Positions 1 to 11,206 of a stretch of 64,000 bases of DNA are shown here, in pieces. The first letter of the stretch is position 1. Every line of letters starts with the position of its first letter. Origin of the DNA: Qipengyuania gaetbuli (lineage in GTDB: Bacteria > Pseudomonadota > Alphaproteobacteria > Sphingomonadales > Sphingomonadaceae). Where the stretch lies: NCBI RefSeq assembly GCF_009827315.1, contig NZ_WTYF01000003.1:285501-349500 (forward strand), read 5' to 3'. The notes beneath the pieces are model-generated. The model was given only the letters and a program-made list of their open reading frames with translations. It did not search any database and had not been told where the DNA came from. The position numbers and the translations under genes were made by a program.

Positions 1-25
1 CGCCAAGGCCGGTGATCTTCGCCAT
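1..25 (-). CDS. 5' end of an unidentified gene (partial)
   Basis: An ATG on the minus strand opens the reading frame MAKITGLG, which runs off the window edge. A strong ribosome binding site (GGAGG) lies 6 bases upstream of the ATG, inside the 14-base gap after the putP stop codon, so the gene is probably co-transcribed with putP. Eight residues are too few to name a family; a VOC/glyoxalase-type start is conceivable but is only a guess. Confidence 0.5.
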
Positions 26-39
26 ATCCGCCTCCTTCG

Positions 40-1518
40 TCAGGCGACCGCCTGCTTGCCGTCCGGCGCCGTCGCCTTGCTGACCAGCCAGATGGCGAGC
101 CATGCCGCAATGAAGCCCGGCACGATCTCATACAGGCCGCCATCGAATCCGGGAAGCTGCGCATTCCAGCCCAGTGCAATCCACGCCGCGACCACCGCCG
201 CACCGGTGACGAGACCCGCCACGGCACCTGCGCCCGTCATGCGGTCCCAGGTCAGCGACAGGATAATGAGCGGACCGAAGGCCGCGCCGAAGCCTGCCCA
301 GGCATTCGACACGAGGCCGAGCACCTGGCTTTCGGGATCGCGCGCGATCCAGATTGCCGCCAGTGCCACTAGCGCGACGCAGATGCGGCCCACGTTGACG
401 CTCTCGCGCTCGCCCGCTTCCTTGCGGAAGAACAGCTTGTAGAAATCCTCCGTCAGCGACGAGGATGCGACCAGCAATTGCGAGCTGATCGTCGACATGA
501 TCGCGGCCAGCAGCGCTGCGAGCAGGAAGCCGGTGACCAGCGGGTGGAACAGCAGGTTCGCAAGGACGATGAAGATCGTCTCCGGATCGTCGATCACCAG
601 CCCGTTGCGCTCGACATAGGCGCGGCCCGCAATGCCGATGCCGATCGCCCCGATCAGGGCAACACCCATCCAGGTCATGCCGATATTGCGCGCGGTCCTG
701 ACCTCTTCCACCGAGCGAACGGCCATGAAGCGCACGATGATGTGCGGCTGGCCGAAATAGCCCAGGCCCCAGGTCACCGCGCTGATGAAGCCAAGTGCGG
801 TCAGGCCCTGCGTCAGGCTGAGGAAGCCGTCGACCGGCACCTGCGTCAGCGATCCGCCCGCACTGCCCCCGGGGCCGAACATGATGACAAGCGGCATGAT
901 GACGAGCGCGGTCACCATGATGAGACCCTGCACGAAGTCGGTCAGGCTGACGGCGAGGAAACCGCCGACCATGGTATAGGCCAGCACGACGAGGCAGGTG
1001 ATCCAGATGCCGAGCATGTAATCGCTCATCCCCACATCGGGCAGCAGGCCGGCAAAGCTCGTCTCGAACAGCTTGCCCCCGCCGACGAGGCCGGCGGCCG
1101 TGTAGACGGAGAAAAAGACCACCACGATCAGCGCGGAAATGACGCGCAGCGCGACTGCCTTGTCGGGGAAGCGGTTGGCGAGGAATTCGGGGATGGTCAG
1201 GGCATTGCCGAGGTCCTGCGTCTGCTTGCGCAGGCGCGGGGCCACGATCAGCCAGTTGAAATAGGCGCCCACGAACAGACCGATCCCGATCCACGCCTCG
1301 ACCAGGCCTGCAGCGTAAAGCGCGCCGGGCAGGCCGAGCAGCAGCCAGCCGCTCATGTCGGATGCGCCTGCGGACAGCGCTGCCACCGACGGGGGCAGGT
1401 TGCGTCCGGCGAGGAGGTATCCCTCGCTCGTGTCGGTCGAGCGCCGCCAGGCCCACAGGCCGATGGCAAGCATGAGGATGAAATAAAGGGCGAGAGAAAT
1501 CAGTGTTCCGGTCTGCAT
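40..1518 (-). CDS. putP: Sodium/proline symporter PutP
   Basis: Inner-membrane Na+/proline symporter of the sodium:solute symporter family (492 aa, about 13 membrane segments). The early segment has the PutP signature ALSAGASDMSGWLL at residues 47-60, with the Asp (D54) that is essential for Na+ binding in the E. coli protein. A second conserved stretch, SSQLLVASSSLTEDFY, lies at 345-360. The open frame extends further upstream, but the start at 1518 (MQTGTLIS) matches where the family begins; the upstream part is polar and unlike a transporter N-terminus. No good ribosome binding site is visible. It lies divergent to the outer-membrane protein gene and ends just before the partial gene at the window edge. 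Confidence 0.92.
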   Translation of the reverse strand: MQTGTLISLALYFILMLAIGLWAWRRSTDTSEGYLLAGRNLPPSVAALSAGASDMSGWLLLGLPGALYAAGLVEAWIGIGLFVGAYFNWLIVAPRLRKQTQDLGNALTIPEFLANRFPDKAVALRVISALIVVVFFSVYTAAGLVGGGKLFETSFAGLLPDVGMSDYMLGIWITCLVVLAYTMVGGFLAVSLTDFVQGLIMVTALVIMPLVIMFGPGGSAGGSLTQVPVDGFLSLTQGLTALGFISAVTWGLGYFGQPHIIVRFMAVRSVEEVRTARNIGMTWMGVALIGAIGIGIAGRAYVERNGLVIDDPETIFIVLANLLFHPLVTGFLLAALLAAIMSTISSQLLVASSSLTEDFYKLFFRKEAGERESVNVGRICVALVALAAIWIARDPESQVLGLVSNAWAGFGAAFGPLIILSLTWDRMTGAGAVAGLVTGAAVVAAWIALGWNAQLPGFDGGLYEIVPGFIAAWLAIWLVSKATAPDGKQAVA

Positions 1519-1691
1519 GGCGAGGCAGGTAACAAATGCAACCGGCTTTGGCCAATCTTCTGTCTGCCGCTGCGCATCTGTGCGGCCGTCCTCGCTGTTC
1601 CGTGCAAATGCAGAGATGAAAAGATATATTTTATGGGAACATAATCTCCACAAGCAGGTTCGGACTCTTGAATTTATTAAGGGTCGTATCG

Positions 1692-2534
1692 ATGAAAAAA
1701 ATTATTAGTATTATTTCCGCATCCGTCGGTTTTATTTCAGCTCCCGCAGTAGCGCAGGAGGTGCCGACCGACACCTACGATGGATTCTACATCGGGGCAG
1801 CGCTCGGCGGCGACTTCGTCGACGATGCCAGGGATGATCGCTTGGTTTTCGATACCGACGGGAATGGGGCTTTCAACGATAACGTGCGCACCGCGACAGG
1901 CGCGAATGCGTTCTCGCCCGGATTTTGTGCCGGTGATGCAAACGGCGCGCGCTTCACGGATGGTTGCGGTGATGACGAGGCCGGTCTCGGTTATTCGGTA
2001 CGCCTCGGCTATGACCAGCGCATCGGGAACTCCCCGCTCGTCGCGGGTTTTCTCGTCGAAGGGGAAATGAGCAACGCAACCGATTATACGACCGGTTTCA
2101 GCACGACACCCGCGAGCTACACCTTCGCTAGGGAACTGGACAAATCCATCGCCTTGCGTGGACGGATCGGAGCATCGCCGGGCGATGGACGCGGTCTGAT
2201 CTACGCCACGGGCGGGTTCGCTTACGGCCAGATCGACCACGAGTTTTTTACGACCAACGGGGTCAACACCTTCGAGGTAGTGGACGGCGACAAGTGGCAA
2301 TTTGGTGCGCAGTTCGGCGGCGGTGCCGAAGTGATGGTCACTAGCGGTGTCACCTTCGGCATTGAATATCTGTATTCCAGCTACGACGATGATGACGCCT
2401 ATGTCGCAGTCGGCCAGGGTAGCGCGCCGGCTACCAACCCCTTCGTTCTCCGGAATGGTGGCACAGACTTGAAAACGAACGCGGGCGATTTCGACAAGCA
2501 CAGCGTCAGGGCCACGATCGGCTACCGTTTCTGA
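1692..2534 (+). CDS. Outer-membrane beta-barrel protein, Opa/OmpA-like barrel
   Basis: A 280-residue secreted barrel protein. The start at ATG 1692 gives a typical signal peptide (MKKIISIISASVGFISAPAVA, cleavage near residue 21); AAGGG lies about 10 bases upstream. The mature part opens with DGFYIGAALGG, a typical first strand of small outer-membrane barrels. Alternating aromatic strands follow, and the protein ends in TIGYRF with the C-terminal Phe recognised by the BAM machinery. The extended loop near residues 40-75 is rich in Asp and Asn. Substrate or adhesion function is unknown. The upstream region is AT-rich compared with the surrounding DNA. Confidence 0.8.
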   Translation: MKKIISIISASVGFISAPAVAQEVPTDTYDGFYIGAALGGDFVDDARDDRLVFDTDGNGAFNDNVRTATGANAFSPGFCAGDANGARFTDGCGDDEAGLGYSVRLGYDQRIGNSPLVAGFLVEGEMSNATDYTTGFSTTPASYTFARELDKSIALRGRIGASPGDGRGLIYATGGFAYGQIDHEFFTTNGVNTFEVVDGDKWQFGAQFGGGAEVMVTSGVTFGIEYLYSSYDDDDAYVAVGQGSAPATNPFVLRNGGTDLKTNAGDFDKHSVRATIGYRF

Positions 2535-2555
2535 GGCTCATACCCTCCAACTGAA

Positions 2556-2585
2556 AAAGGGCCGCTTCGATGGAAGCGGCCCTTT
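2556..2585. terminator. Bidirectional intrinsic terminator
   Basis: A perfect 13-bp stem (2556-2568 with 2573-2585) closes a four-base GATG loop. It sits between two convergent genes and has an A-run on the left and T-rich sequence on the right, so it can end transcription of both the barrel-protein gene and typA. Confidence 0.9.
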
Positions 2586-2599
2586 CTTATTGTGGCTGA

Positions 2600-4420
<1,821 letters not shown>

Positions 4421-4578
4421 TGATGTGCTTTCTTATGGGTGTCGTAGCGGCGGCACGGATTCGGCCTGCGCCAATTCGTGCGCGCCCCTAGCCGAGATGG
4501 TGCATTGCGGCAAGCATCGCGAACTGTTGCGTGAATGGCACACAGCGCATCGCGCTGCGAATAGACCTGCCTAAATGC

Positions 4579-4607
4579 TTGTCGCAAAACGGGCTGGACA
4601 ATAATTC
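4579..4607 (+). promoter_or_regulatory. Possible promoter of the TonB-dependent receptor
   Basis: TTGTCG, a 17-base spacer and TAATTC lie in the 257-base divergent region between typA and the receptor gene, about 70 bases before the receptor start. The match to a housekeeping promoter is partial. The rest of the intergenic region shows no clear operator. Confidence 0.3.
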
Positions 4608-4677
4608 GGCGCCAGCCTGCGTGATTTTGGGGACTGCGCGGCAGACCAGAACACGTTCTTGAGAGAGGATTTACTCG

Positions 4678-7347
4678 ATGAATTTCATTCGTACCGGCCA
4701 CAAGACGGCCGTTCGTACCGCCCTGCTGGCAGGTGCCGCAGCGCTCGCGCTGCCCGGCGCCGCCATCGCGCAGGACGCCGATGCTGACGAGGACGTGGCG
4801 GCCGAAGAAGAAGCCGACAGCAACGTCATCATCGTTACCGCCACCAAGCGCGAACAGACGCTGCAGGAAATCCCTGTCGCCGTCAGCGTCACCACCGCCG
4901 AAACGATCGAGCGCGCGCAGATCCGCGACCTCGGCGACCTGCAGACCCAGGTTCCCTCGCTCCGCGTGAACCAGCTGCAGAGCTCGGCCAACACCAACTT
5001 CCTCATCCGCGGCTTCGGCAACGGCGCGAACAATGCCGGTATCGAACCGTCGGTCGGCGTGTTCGTGGACGGCGTCTATCGCAGCCGTACCGCCTCGCAG
5101 ATCACCGACCTGCCCGACGTGCAGCGCATCGAAGTCCTGCGCGGTCCCCAGTCGACCCTGTTCGGCAAGAACGCCAGCGCGGGCGTCATCTCGATCGTCA
5201 CCAGGGAACCGCAGTTCGACTTCGGCGGCGCGGTCGAGCTGAGCTACGGCAATTACAACGCGATCGTTGGCAAGGGCTATGTCACCGGCCCGCTCTCCGA
5301 CAACTTCGCCTTCAGCCTCGCCGGCGGCATCAACAAGCGCGACGGTTACCTCACCGACATCGGCACCGGCAACGACGTCAACAACCGTGACCGCTGGTTC
5401 GGCCGCGGTCAGCTGCTGTTCGATAACGCCGATGCCCTCAAGGTCCGCATCATCGCCGATTACGACAAGATCGATGAAAACTGCTGCGGCGTCATCAACC
5501 TCCAGCAGAGCGCCGCAACGCAGGCGATCTTCGCGCTGGGCGGCCAGCTGAGCGATGCGAACGATCCCTTCGCCGACATCGTTTCGGTGAACTTCGATTC
5601 CAGCAACGACATCGAGAACAAGGGTATTTCGGGCCAGATCGATTACGATCTCGGTGCCTTCACCCTGACCTCGATCACCGCCTATCGTGAAAGCGACCTC
5701 GCCACGGACCAGGATTCGGACTTCACCACCACCGACCTGATCGGCCGCAACTTCGCCGACACCGGCCTCGAAACCTTCACGCAGGAACTGCGCGTTTCGG
5801 GCGAAATCGGCGACCGTCTCGGTGTCCTGCTCGGCGCGTTCTACTTCAACGAGAGCATCGAGCAGACCAACCAGCTGTTCTACGGCCAGGACTTCCGTGA
5901 ATACGCGAACCTCCTGATCGCCCCGCAGCTGGCCGCGCTTGGCCCGAACGACCTCGCGATCCTCGACCTCGAAGCGACCATCGGCGCGCTGACCGGCCGC
6001 AACCTCATCGGCCAGTTCTTCGCTCCGGGTACCGGCCTGACCGAAGCCTACACGCTCGACAACGAAGCGCTGTCGCTGTTCGGGCAGTTCGACTTCGAAA
6101 TCACCGACGGCCTGACCCTGACGCTGGGTGCCAACTGGACGAAGGACGACAAGGAAATCACCACCAATGTGATCTCCAACGACGTCTTCTCGGGTCTCGA
6201 CCTCGTCGGCGTGGGCAACACCGCCATCTTCGCACAGGGCCTCGCCACGCAGGTCGGCTCGCTGCTGATGCTTGGCCGCCCCGCAACGCAGGCGGAAATC
6301 GGTGCCTTCGCCGCCGGCAACCCCGCTGCCTTCGCGCAGGTTTCGGCAGGCGTGCAGGCTTTTGCCGATGCGAACGACACCAACCCGGCCGTGAACCCGC
6401 TGCTGGCCCTCCAGCCGCTGCAGTTCCTGCCGCCCTTCCTCAATGTTCCGAACGCGGTGGAAGACGGCACGACCGGCGACGACGACTGGAGCTGGACCGC
6501 ACGCCTGGCCTACGACGTCTCGCCCTCGCTCAACATGTATGTGAGTTATGCGACCGGCTTCAAGGCAAGCTCGTTCAACCTGTCGCGTGACAGCCGTCCG
6601 CTGCAGAGCGACCTGCCTGCCATCATCGCGGCCGGTATCAACCCGGTGAACCTGTCGACCGGTTCGCGTTTCGCGGGTCCGGAAGAAACCGAGGTCATCG
6701 AGCTCGGCTTCAAGGGTAACTGGGACTACGCCTCGGCCAACCTCACGTTCTTCAACCAGAAGATCGACGGCTTCCAGTCGAACATCTTCACCGGCACGGG
6801 CTTCGCGCTGGCGAACGCCGGTCTGCAGGAAACCTTCGGTGTGGAATTCGACGGTAACGTCCGTCCGACCGACGACCTGACCTTCACCGTCGCCTTCACC
6901 TACCTCGACCCGGAATACGTGAGCTTCACCAACAGCTCGATCGGCGATCTTTCGGGCCGCACGGTTGCAGGCATCTCGCAGCTCTCCGCGAGCTTCGGCA
7001 TGCTCTACGACAAGGAAGTGAACGATGCGGGCGATCGCATCATCTTCGCGACCAACTACTACTACGAAGCGCCGGTCCAGGTCGCTGACGGCCTGCCGGG
7101 CTTCGTCAGCGGCGGCCAGGAAGCGGCCTTCGCTGCTGCCCGTCCGTTCCGTCGTGAAGTGGACGAGCTGTCGGCCAGCCTGACCTATGCCTTCGACATG
7201 GGTCTCGAACTCAGCATCTGGGGCCGCAACCTGCTCGACGACCGTTACATCACGACGATCTTCGACTCGGTCGCCCAGTCGCGGTCGATCTCGGGCTATC
7301 CGAACCAGCCGCGCACCTACGGCGCTGCGGTGAAGTACAAGTTCTAA
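4678..7347 (+). CDS. TonB-dependent outer-membrane receptor
   Basis: An 889-residue TonB-dependent transporter. A signal peptide ends near residue 31 (AAIAQ) and is followed by an acidic linker. Then comes a TonB-box-like segment (NVIIVTATKREQTLQEIPVAVSV, about 48-70) and the plug domain with LRGPQSTLFGKNASAG. A long barrel ends in AAVKYKF. The start is supported by GAGAGGA about 10 bases upstream. This style of receptor is greatly expanded in sphingomonads and the substrate cannot be read from the sequence; no transporter or degradation gene lies beside it to suggest one. An intrinsic terminator follows directly, so it is monocistronic. Confidence 0.9.
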   Translation: MNFIRTGHKTAVRTALLAGAAALALPGAAIAQDADADEDVAAEEEADSNVIIVTATKREQTLQEIPVAVSVTTAETIERAQIRDLGDLQTQVPSLRVNQLQSSANTNFLIRGFGNGANNAGIEPSVGVFVDGVYRSRTASQITDLPDVQRIEVLRGPQSTLFGKNASAGVISIVTREPQFDFGGAVELSYGNYNAIVGKGYVTGPLSDNFAFSLAGGINKRDGYLTDIGTGNDVNNRDRWFGRGQLLFDNADALKVRIIADYDKIDENCCGVINLQQSAATQAIFALGGQLSDANDPFADIVSVNFDSSNDIENKGISGQIDYDLGAFTLTSITAYRESDLATDQDSDFTTTDLIGRNFADTGLETFTQELRVSGEIGDRLGVLLGAFYFNESIEQTNQLFYGQDFREYANLLIAPQLAALGPNDLAILDLEATIGALTGRNLIGQFFAPGTGLTEAYTLDNEALSLFGQFDFEITDGLTLTLGANWTKDDKEITTNVISNDVFSGLDLVGVGNTAIFAQGLATQVGSLLMLGRPATQAEIGAFAAGNPAAFAQVSAGVQAFADANDTNPAVNPLLALQPLQFLPPFLNVPNAVEDGTTGDDDWSWTARLAYDVSPSLNMYVSYATGFKASSFNLSRDSRPLQSDLPAIIAAGINPVNLSTGSRFAGPEETEVIELGFKGNWDYASANLTFFNQKIDGFQSNIFTGTGFALANAGLQETFGVEFDGNVRPTDDLTFTVAFTYLDPEYVSFTNSSIGDLSGRTVAGISQLSASFGMLYDKEVNDAGDRIIFATNYYYEAPVQVADGLPGFVSGGQEAAFAAARPFRREVDELSASLTYAFDMGLELSIWGRNLLDDRYITTIFDSVAQSRSISGYPNQPRTYGAAVKYKF

Positions 7348-7374
7348 ATACAATCCATTCGGATATATAATTGG

Positions 7375-7404
7375 AAAGGGGGCTTTATCGCCCCCTTTCT
7401 TTTT
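7375..7404 (+). terminator. Intrinsic terminator after the TonB-dependent receptor
   Basis: A 9-bp stem (7375-7383 with 7390-7398) with a six-base loop is followed by CTTTTT. It lies 28 bases after the receptor stop codon. Confidence 0.9.
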
Positions 7405-7471
7405 GCCTGAAAGAAGAACGAATTATTTACTTGTGAATTTGTATTTCCTGCGAATTCTGGAGGGGAATACA

Positions 7472-7954
7472 ATGGAATACATGCTTCTTCCTTATGCCCG
7501 GTTCTTCGAATTCGGTGGCAGGTCGACCCGGATGGAATACTGGATGTTCACGCTGTTCTTCTGCGTGGTCATGCTGGTCATCCTGATCGCGGGCGGCGCT
7601 TTCGATTCCTTCCTGTTCGGACAGGCCTATGTCGAACCGGACCTCGAATCTGCCGGGCTTGGCCTGCTGGTCTTCGGCCTGTTCCTGCTGGTTTCGCTGA
7701 TCCCCATGCTCGCATTGACGATCCGGCGGTTCCACGATGTCGGACTGTCCGGCTGGCTGTATCTCGGCCTCGCACTGCTCTCGCTCGTCCCGTTCGTTGG
7801 CTGGCTGGCGTCGATAGGGATCTTCGTAATCACCGTGCTGCCGAGCGATCGCAGCGACAACCAGTGGGGCGACAATCCCCACGGGCTGGGCCTCGACCAT
7901 CGTTATGGCCTGCGCGAGGAGTATCGCGCTGGGAAGGGCGTGCGGTACCGCTAG
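7472..7954 (+). CDS. DUF805 family inner-membrane protein
   Basis: A 160-residue small membrane protein of the DUF805 (YhaH-like) family. The N-terminal family signature is YARFFEFGGRSTRMEYWMF, followed by about four hydrophobic segments and the conserved RRFHDVGLSGW between segments. The start at 7472 is set by a very strong ribosome binding site (GGAGGGG, 6 bases away). The function of the family is unknown. The last bases overlap the stop codon of the convergent ABC permease gene through a shared CTAG. Confidence 0.88.
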   Translation: MEYMLLPYARFFEFGGRSTRMEYWMFTLFFCVVMLVILIAGGAFDSFLFGQAYVEPDLESAGLGLLVFGLFLLVSLIPMLALTIRRFHDVGLSGWLYLGLALLSLVPFVGWLASIGIFVITVLPSDRSDNQWGDNPHGLGLDHRYGLREEYRAGKGVRYR

Positions 7955-10458
7955 AGCGCGCGCAGCGCCTGCGCCGGCCTGGCGCGGAGCAGCGGCAGCG
8001 AGGCACCGACCGCAAAGGCGAGCACGACCGCCAGGCCGAGGCCAAGGACGGCAAGGATCTCGCCCCAGTCGGGCAGCCAGTCGAATTCGAACAGCTGGGT
8101 GATGACCAGCCAAGCGGTCAGGCTGCCGAGGCCGAGTGCGACCAGCGCCAGCGCTCCTGCCAGCAAGCCGTATTCGATCAGCTGCATGGTCAGTACCTGC
8201 CGCCGGTCGGCGCCAAGGACACGCAGCACGACCGTATCGTAGGTGCGCGATGCCCGTGCCGCAGCGATGGCGCCAAGCAGAACAGCAAGCCCGGCAAGGA
8301 CCGCGACGCTCGCCGCTGCCAGGGTGGCCAGGCCGACCTGTTCGAGGATCGTGCGCGCCTGCTGCAACACGCCGCCCACTTCGATGACCGAGCTCGACGG
8401 AAATTCGCTTACCAGTGTCTGCAGCAGCGGACCGGTCGGCGTGCCTTCGCGGAGCTCGACAGTTGCGGCGAGGTTGTGGGGCGTGTCGCGCAGGGCATTG
8501 GGGCTGAGCACGAAGACGTAGTTGAAGCCCATGCTTTCCCAGTCGATCCGGCGGGTATTCGCGATCCGCGCATTCACTTCGACGCCGAGCACGCCGAAGG
8601 TCAGATAGTCGCCGATTTCGAGGCCGGCCGCCCGGGCAAATTCCTCGTCGATGGATACCAGCGGCTCGCCGTCGTACATCTGGCCCCACCATTCGCCGTC
8701 CGTCACCGAATTGCCGTCCGGCACCGTGTCCGAATAGGTCAGGCCGCGTTCTCCGCGCAGCGCCCAGGCACCGTCGGGAATTTCCTCCAGCGTGGCCGTG
8801 CGGGTCATGTTGTCCTTGGCCCCGAAGGCGAGAACGGCTCCGCGCAGGGCAGGAACGGTGCGGATCTTAGCTTCCGGGTCCGTCTCGTGGACGAGAGCGT
8901 GGAACTGCGCCTCGCTCTCGCGCGGGATGTCGAGCACGAAATAGTCGGGCGCCTGCGCCGGAACGCGCTTCTCGATATTGCCGTCGATGGCGCTCTGTAC
9001 CGCCGCCAGCAGGACAAAGGCTGCCAGCCCGAAGCCGAGGGCGGTGACCAGCGCGCCGGTGCTGGAGCCCGGGCGATGGATATTGGCAAGCGCCGCGCGG
9101 GCGACCGGACTCGCCGGGCGGGGCAGGGCGGCGGCGACAGCGCGGATCGTCCAGCCGAGCGCTGCAAGCAGGCCGAGAACCACCGCAGCACCGGCTAGGA
9201 AGCCGCCCGACAACAAAGGCTGCTGCGCGGTGACAAGCGCCAGGCCTACGATCGCCGCGAGTCCCGCGAGCACGACCAGCAGTGCGGACTTGTCTCGGGC
9301 CAAGGGAGCCACGCGGGCCCGCATGAGCGCCATCGCAGGGAAATGCCGCGCCCGCATCAGCGGCGGCGCTGCAAACACCAGCGCCACCAGCAGGCCGTAA
9401 CTGGCTGCGAGCATCAGCGCGCCGGCATCGAATACGAAGCCGGTGTCGACCGGCAGCAGGCCTTCGAGCGCGGTCGCCAGGAGCGGCACAGCAGCAACGC
9501 CGACCGCGAGGCCCGCAAGGCTTCCCACCGCGGCGGCGGCCAGTATTTGCAAGGCATAGATGCGCGCGATGTCGCTGCTGGTCGCGCCGAGGATCTTGAG
9601 CGTGGCGACCGACTGGCGGCGCGCGTCGAGATAAGAGGAAACGCCCCCGCCGATGCCGATCCCGGCGATAACCAGCGCGGCCAGACCGACGAGAGTGAGG
9701 AATTCGCTCATGCGGCTGACGAACCGGTCGGTTCCGGGCGCTGCGCGATCGGCCGTGTCGATGTCGAAACCGGCTTCGGGGAAACGCGCCTTCAGCGCCT
9801 CCTCGGTGGCCTCGAGGTCGCGCTGGGCATCGAAGGCGACGCGCGTCTTGCTCTGGTACATGGAGCCGGGCGCAAGCAGGCCTGCGCGCTCCGGCAGGTC
9901 TTCCGCAACGATGATCGTCGGGCCGAGCTGGAAGCCTTCGCCCAGACGGTCGGGCTCGTCCTCGATGATGCCTGCGACCTGCAGCGTCTCGGTGCCGATC
10001 AGGATGGTATCGCCTGCCGCGACGCCGAGCCGGTCGGCGGCGCCGGGGGCCAGATAGGCCTCGTTCCCCTCGGGCGCGCCGGCAGTCCTGCCTCCGTCCA
10101 GCACAAGCGATCCGTAGAGCGGATAGCGCGCGTCGACTGCCTTCAGCTCGATAGGGGCGGCGATGTCGTCCTTGCGGGCCATGGCCTGCAGGCGGGTGCC
10201 GGCGGATACCGTGCCCAGTTCCTCCAACGCGGCGCGTTCCTCGTCATTGAGCGAGCGCTGCCACAACTCGATCTGCAGGTCGCCGCCGAGGAATTGCTGG
10301 CCGTTCGCTGCCAGTTCGCGCTCGATCGCCGCGGTCAGCGTGCCGATCGCGGCCAGCGCTGCCGTACCCAAGAAAATGCACACCAGCAGCAGACGCAAGC
10401 CCTTGAAGCGCGCGTTGAGGTCGCGCCGGGCAATCCGCCATGCCGTGCTCCAGCTCAT
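7951..10458 (-). CDS. ABC transporter permease, FtsX/MacB type (YbbP-like)
   Basis: An 835-residue permease with an N-terminal membrane segment, a large periplasmic domain, an FtsX block of three segments (about 255-410), two more segments, a second periplasmic domain and a second FtsX block at the C-terminus. This 10-segment plan is that of E. coli YbbP. The start ATG overlaps the stop of the ATPase gene (ATGA), and both stand divergent to tesA exactly as ybbA-ybbP do in E. coli. It probably belongs to an exporter or lipoprotein/lipid-handling machine of the envelope, but the substrate is unknown. Confidence 0.88.
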   Translation of the reverse strand: MSWSTAWRIARRDLNARFKGLRLLLVCIFLGTAALAAIGTLTAAIERELAANGQQFLGGDLQIELWQRSLNDEERAALEELGTVSAGTRLQAMARKDDIAAPIELKAVDARYPLYGSLVLDGGRTAGAPEGNEAYLAPGAADRLGVAAGDTILIGTETLQVAGIIEDEPDRLGEGFQLGPTIIVAEDLPERAGLLAPGSMYQSKTRVAFDAQRDLEATEEALKARFPEAGFDIDTADRAAPGTDRFVSRMSEFLTLVGLAALVIAGIGIGGGVSSYLDARRQSVATLKILGATSSDIARIYALQILAAAAVGSLAGLAVGVAAVPLLATALEGLLPVDTGFVFDAGALMLAASYGLLVALVFAAPPLMRARHFPAMALMRARVAPLARDKSALLVVLAGLAAIVGLALVTAQQPLLSGGFLAGAAVVLGLLAALGWTIRAVAAALPRPASPVARAALANIHRPGSSTGALVTALGFGLAAFVLLAAVQSAIDGNIEKRVPAQAPDYFVLDIPRESEAQFHALVHETDPEAKIRTVPALRGAVLAFGAKDNMTRTATLEEIPDGAWALRGERGLTYSDTVPDGNSVTDGEWWGQMYDGEPLVSIDEEFARAAGLEIGDYLTFGVLGVEVNARIANTRRIDWESMGFNYVFVLSPNALRDTPHNLAATVELREGTPTGPLLQTLVSEFPSSSVIEVGGVLQQARTILEQVGLATLAAASVAVLAGLAVLLGAIAAARASRTYDTVVLRVLGADRRQVLTMQLIEYGLLAGALALVALGLGSLTAWLVITQLFEFDWLPDWGEILAVLGLGLAVVLAFAVGASLPLLRARPAQALRAL

Positions 10459-11159
10459 GCGCGCGCGGTCTTCCCGGCGGTATCGCTGGCGATGCGCCCG
10501 TCACCGAGCGTGAGGACGCGGTCGCAGTGGTCGGCCAGTTCCGGATCGTGGGTGATCACGAGCAGGGTCGCACCCGTTTCGGCGCGCCGAGCGAAGAGTA
10601 GTTCGACGATCTCGTGGCCGGTCGCCGCATCGAGGTTGCCGGTCGGTTCGTCGGCGAAAATCAGGTCGGGACGCGGCGCGATAGCGCGGGCGATGGCCAC
10701 GCGCTGCTGTTCGCCGCCCGAAAGCTGCTGCGGATAATGGTCGAGCCGGTGTCCGAGCCCCACAGCCTCCAATTCCGCGCGGGCGCGGGCCTGTGCGTCG
10801 GTGTCGCCTGCCAGTTCCATCGGCGTCGCCACGTTTTCGAGAGCGGTCATGGTGGGCAGCAGGTGGAAGGCCTGGAGGACGATGCCGATGCGGCCACGCC
10901 GTGCGCGGGCCAGCGCGTCCTCGTCCAGGGCAGCGAAATCCTGTCCCGCAACGCTCAGCGTGCCGCTGGTCGCGCGTTCCAGGCCGGAGAGTACCGCCAT
11001 GAGCGAACTCTTGCCCGAACCGGACGGGCCGAGCAGGGCCACCGTCTCGCCGCGTGCGATGGTGAGGTCGAGCCCCTTGAGGATTTCCACCGGCGCTTCG
11101 GCAGAGCCGAGAGTGAGCCGCAGGTCACGGGCGCAAATCGCGTCTTGAGAAGTCGTCAC
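10455..11159 (-). CDS. ABC transporter ATP-binding protein (YbbA/LolD type)
   Basis: A 234-residue ATPase of the LolD/YbbA/MacB class. It has Walker A (GPSGSGKSSL), the Q-loop, the signature LSGGEQQRVAIARAI and Walker B (LIFADEPTGNLD); the GNLD after Walker B is typical of this class. The first codon is GTG at 11159. It overlaps the permease gene by four bases and is its partner. It is divergent from tesA with 47 bases between the two starts. Confidence 0.93.
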   Translation of the reverse strand: MTTSQDAICARDLRLTLGSAEAPVEILKGLDLTIARGETVALLGPSGSGKSSLMAVLSGLERATSGTLSVAGQDFAALDEDALARARRGRIGIVLQAFHLLPTMTALENVATPMELAGDTDAQARARAELEAVGLGHRLDHYPQQLSGGEQQRVAIARAIAPRPDLIFADEPTGNLDAATGHEIVELLFARRAETGATLLVITHDPELADHCDRVLTLGDGRIASDTAGKTARA

Positions 11160-11206
11160 GCGGCTGCGATGGCAGAAGGCACAACAACTCTCAAGGAAGT
11201 CCGCCG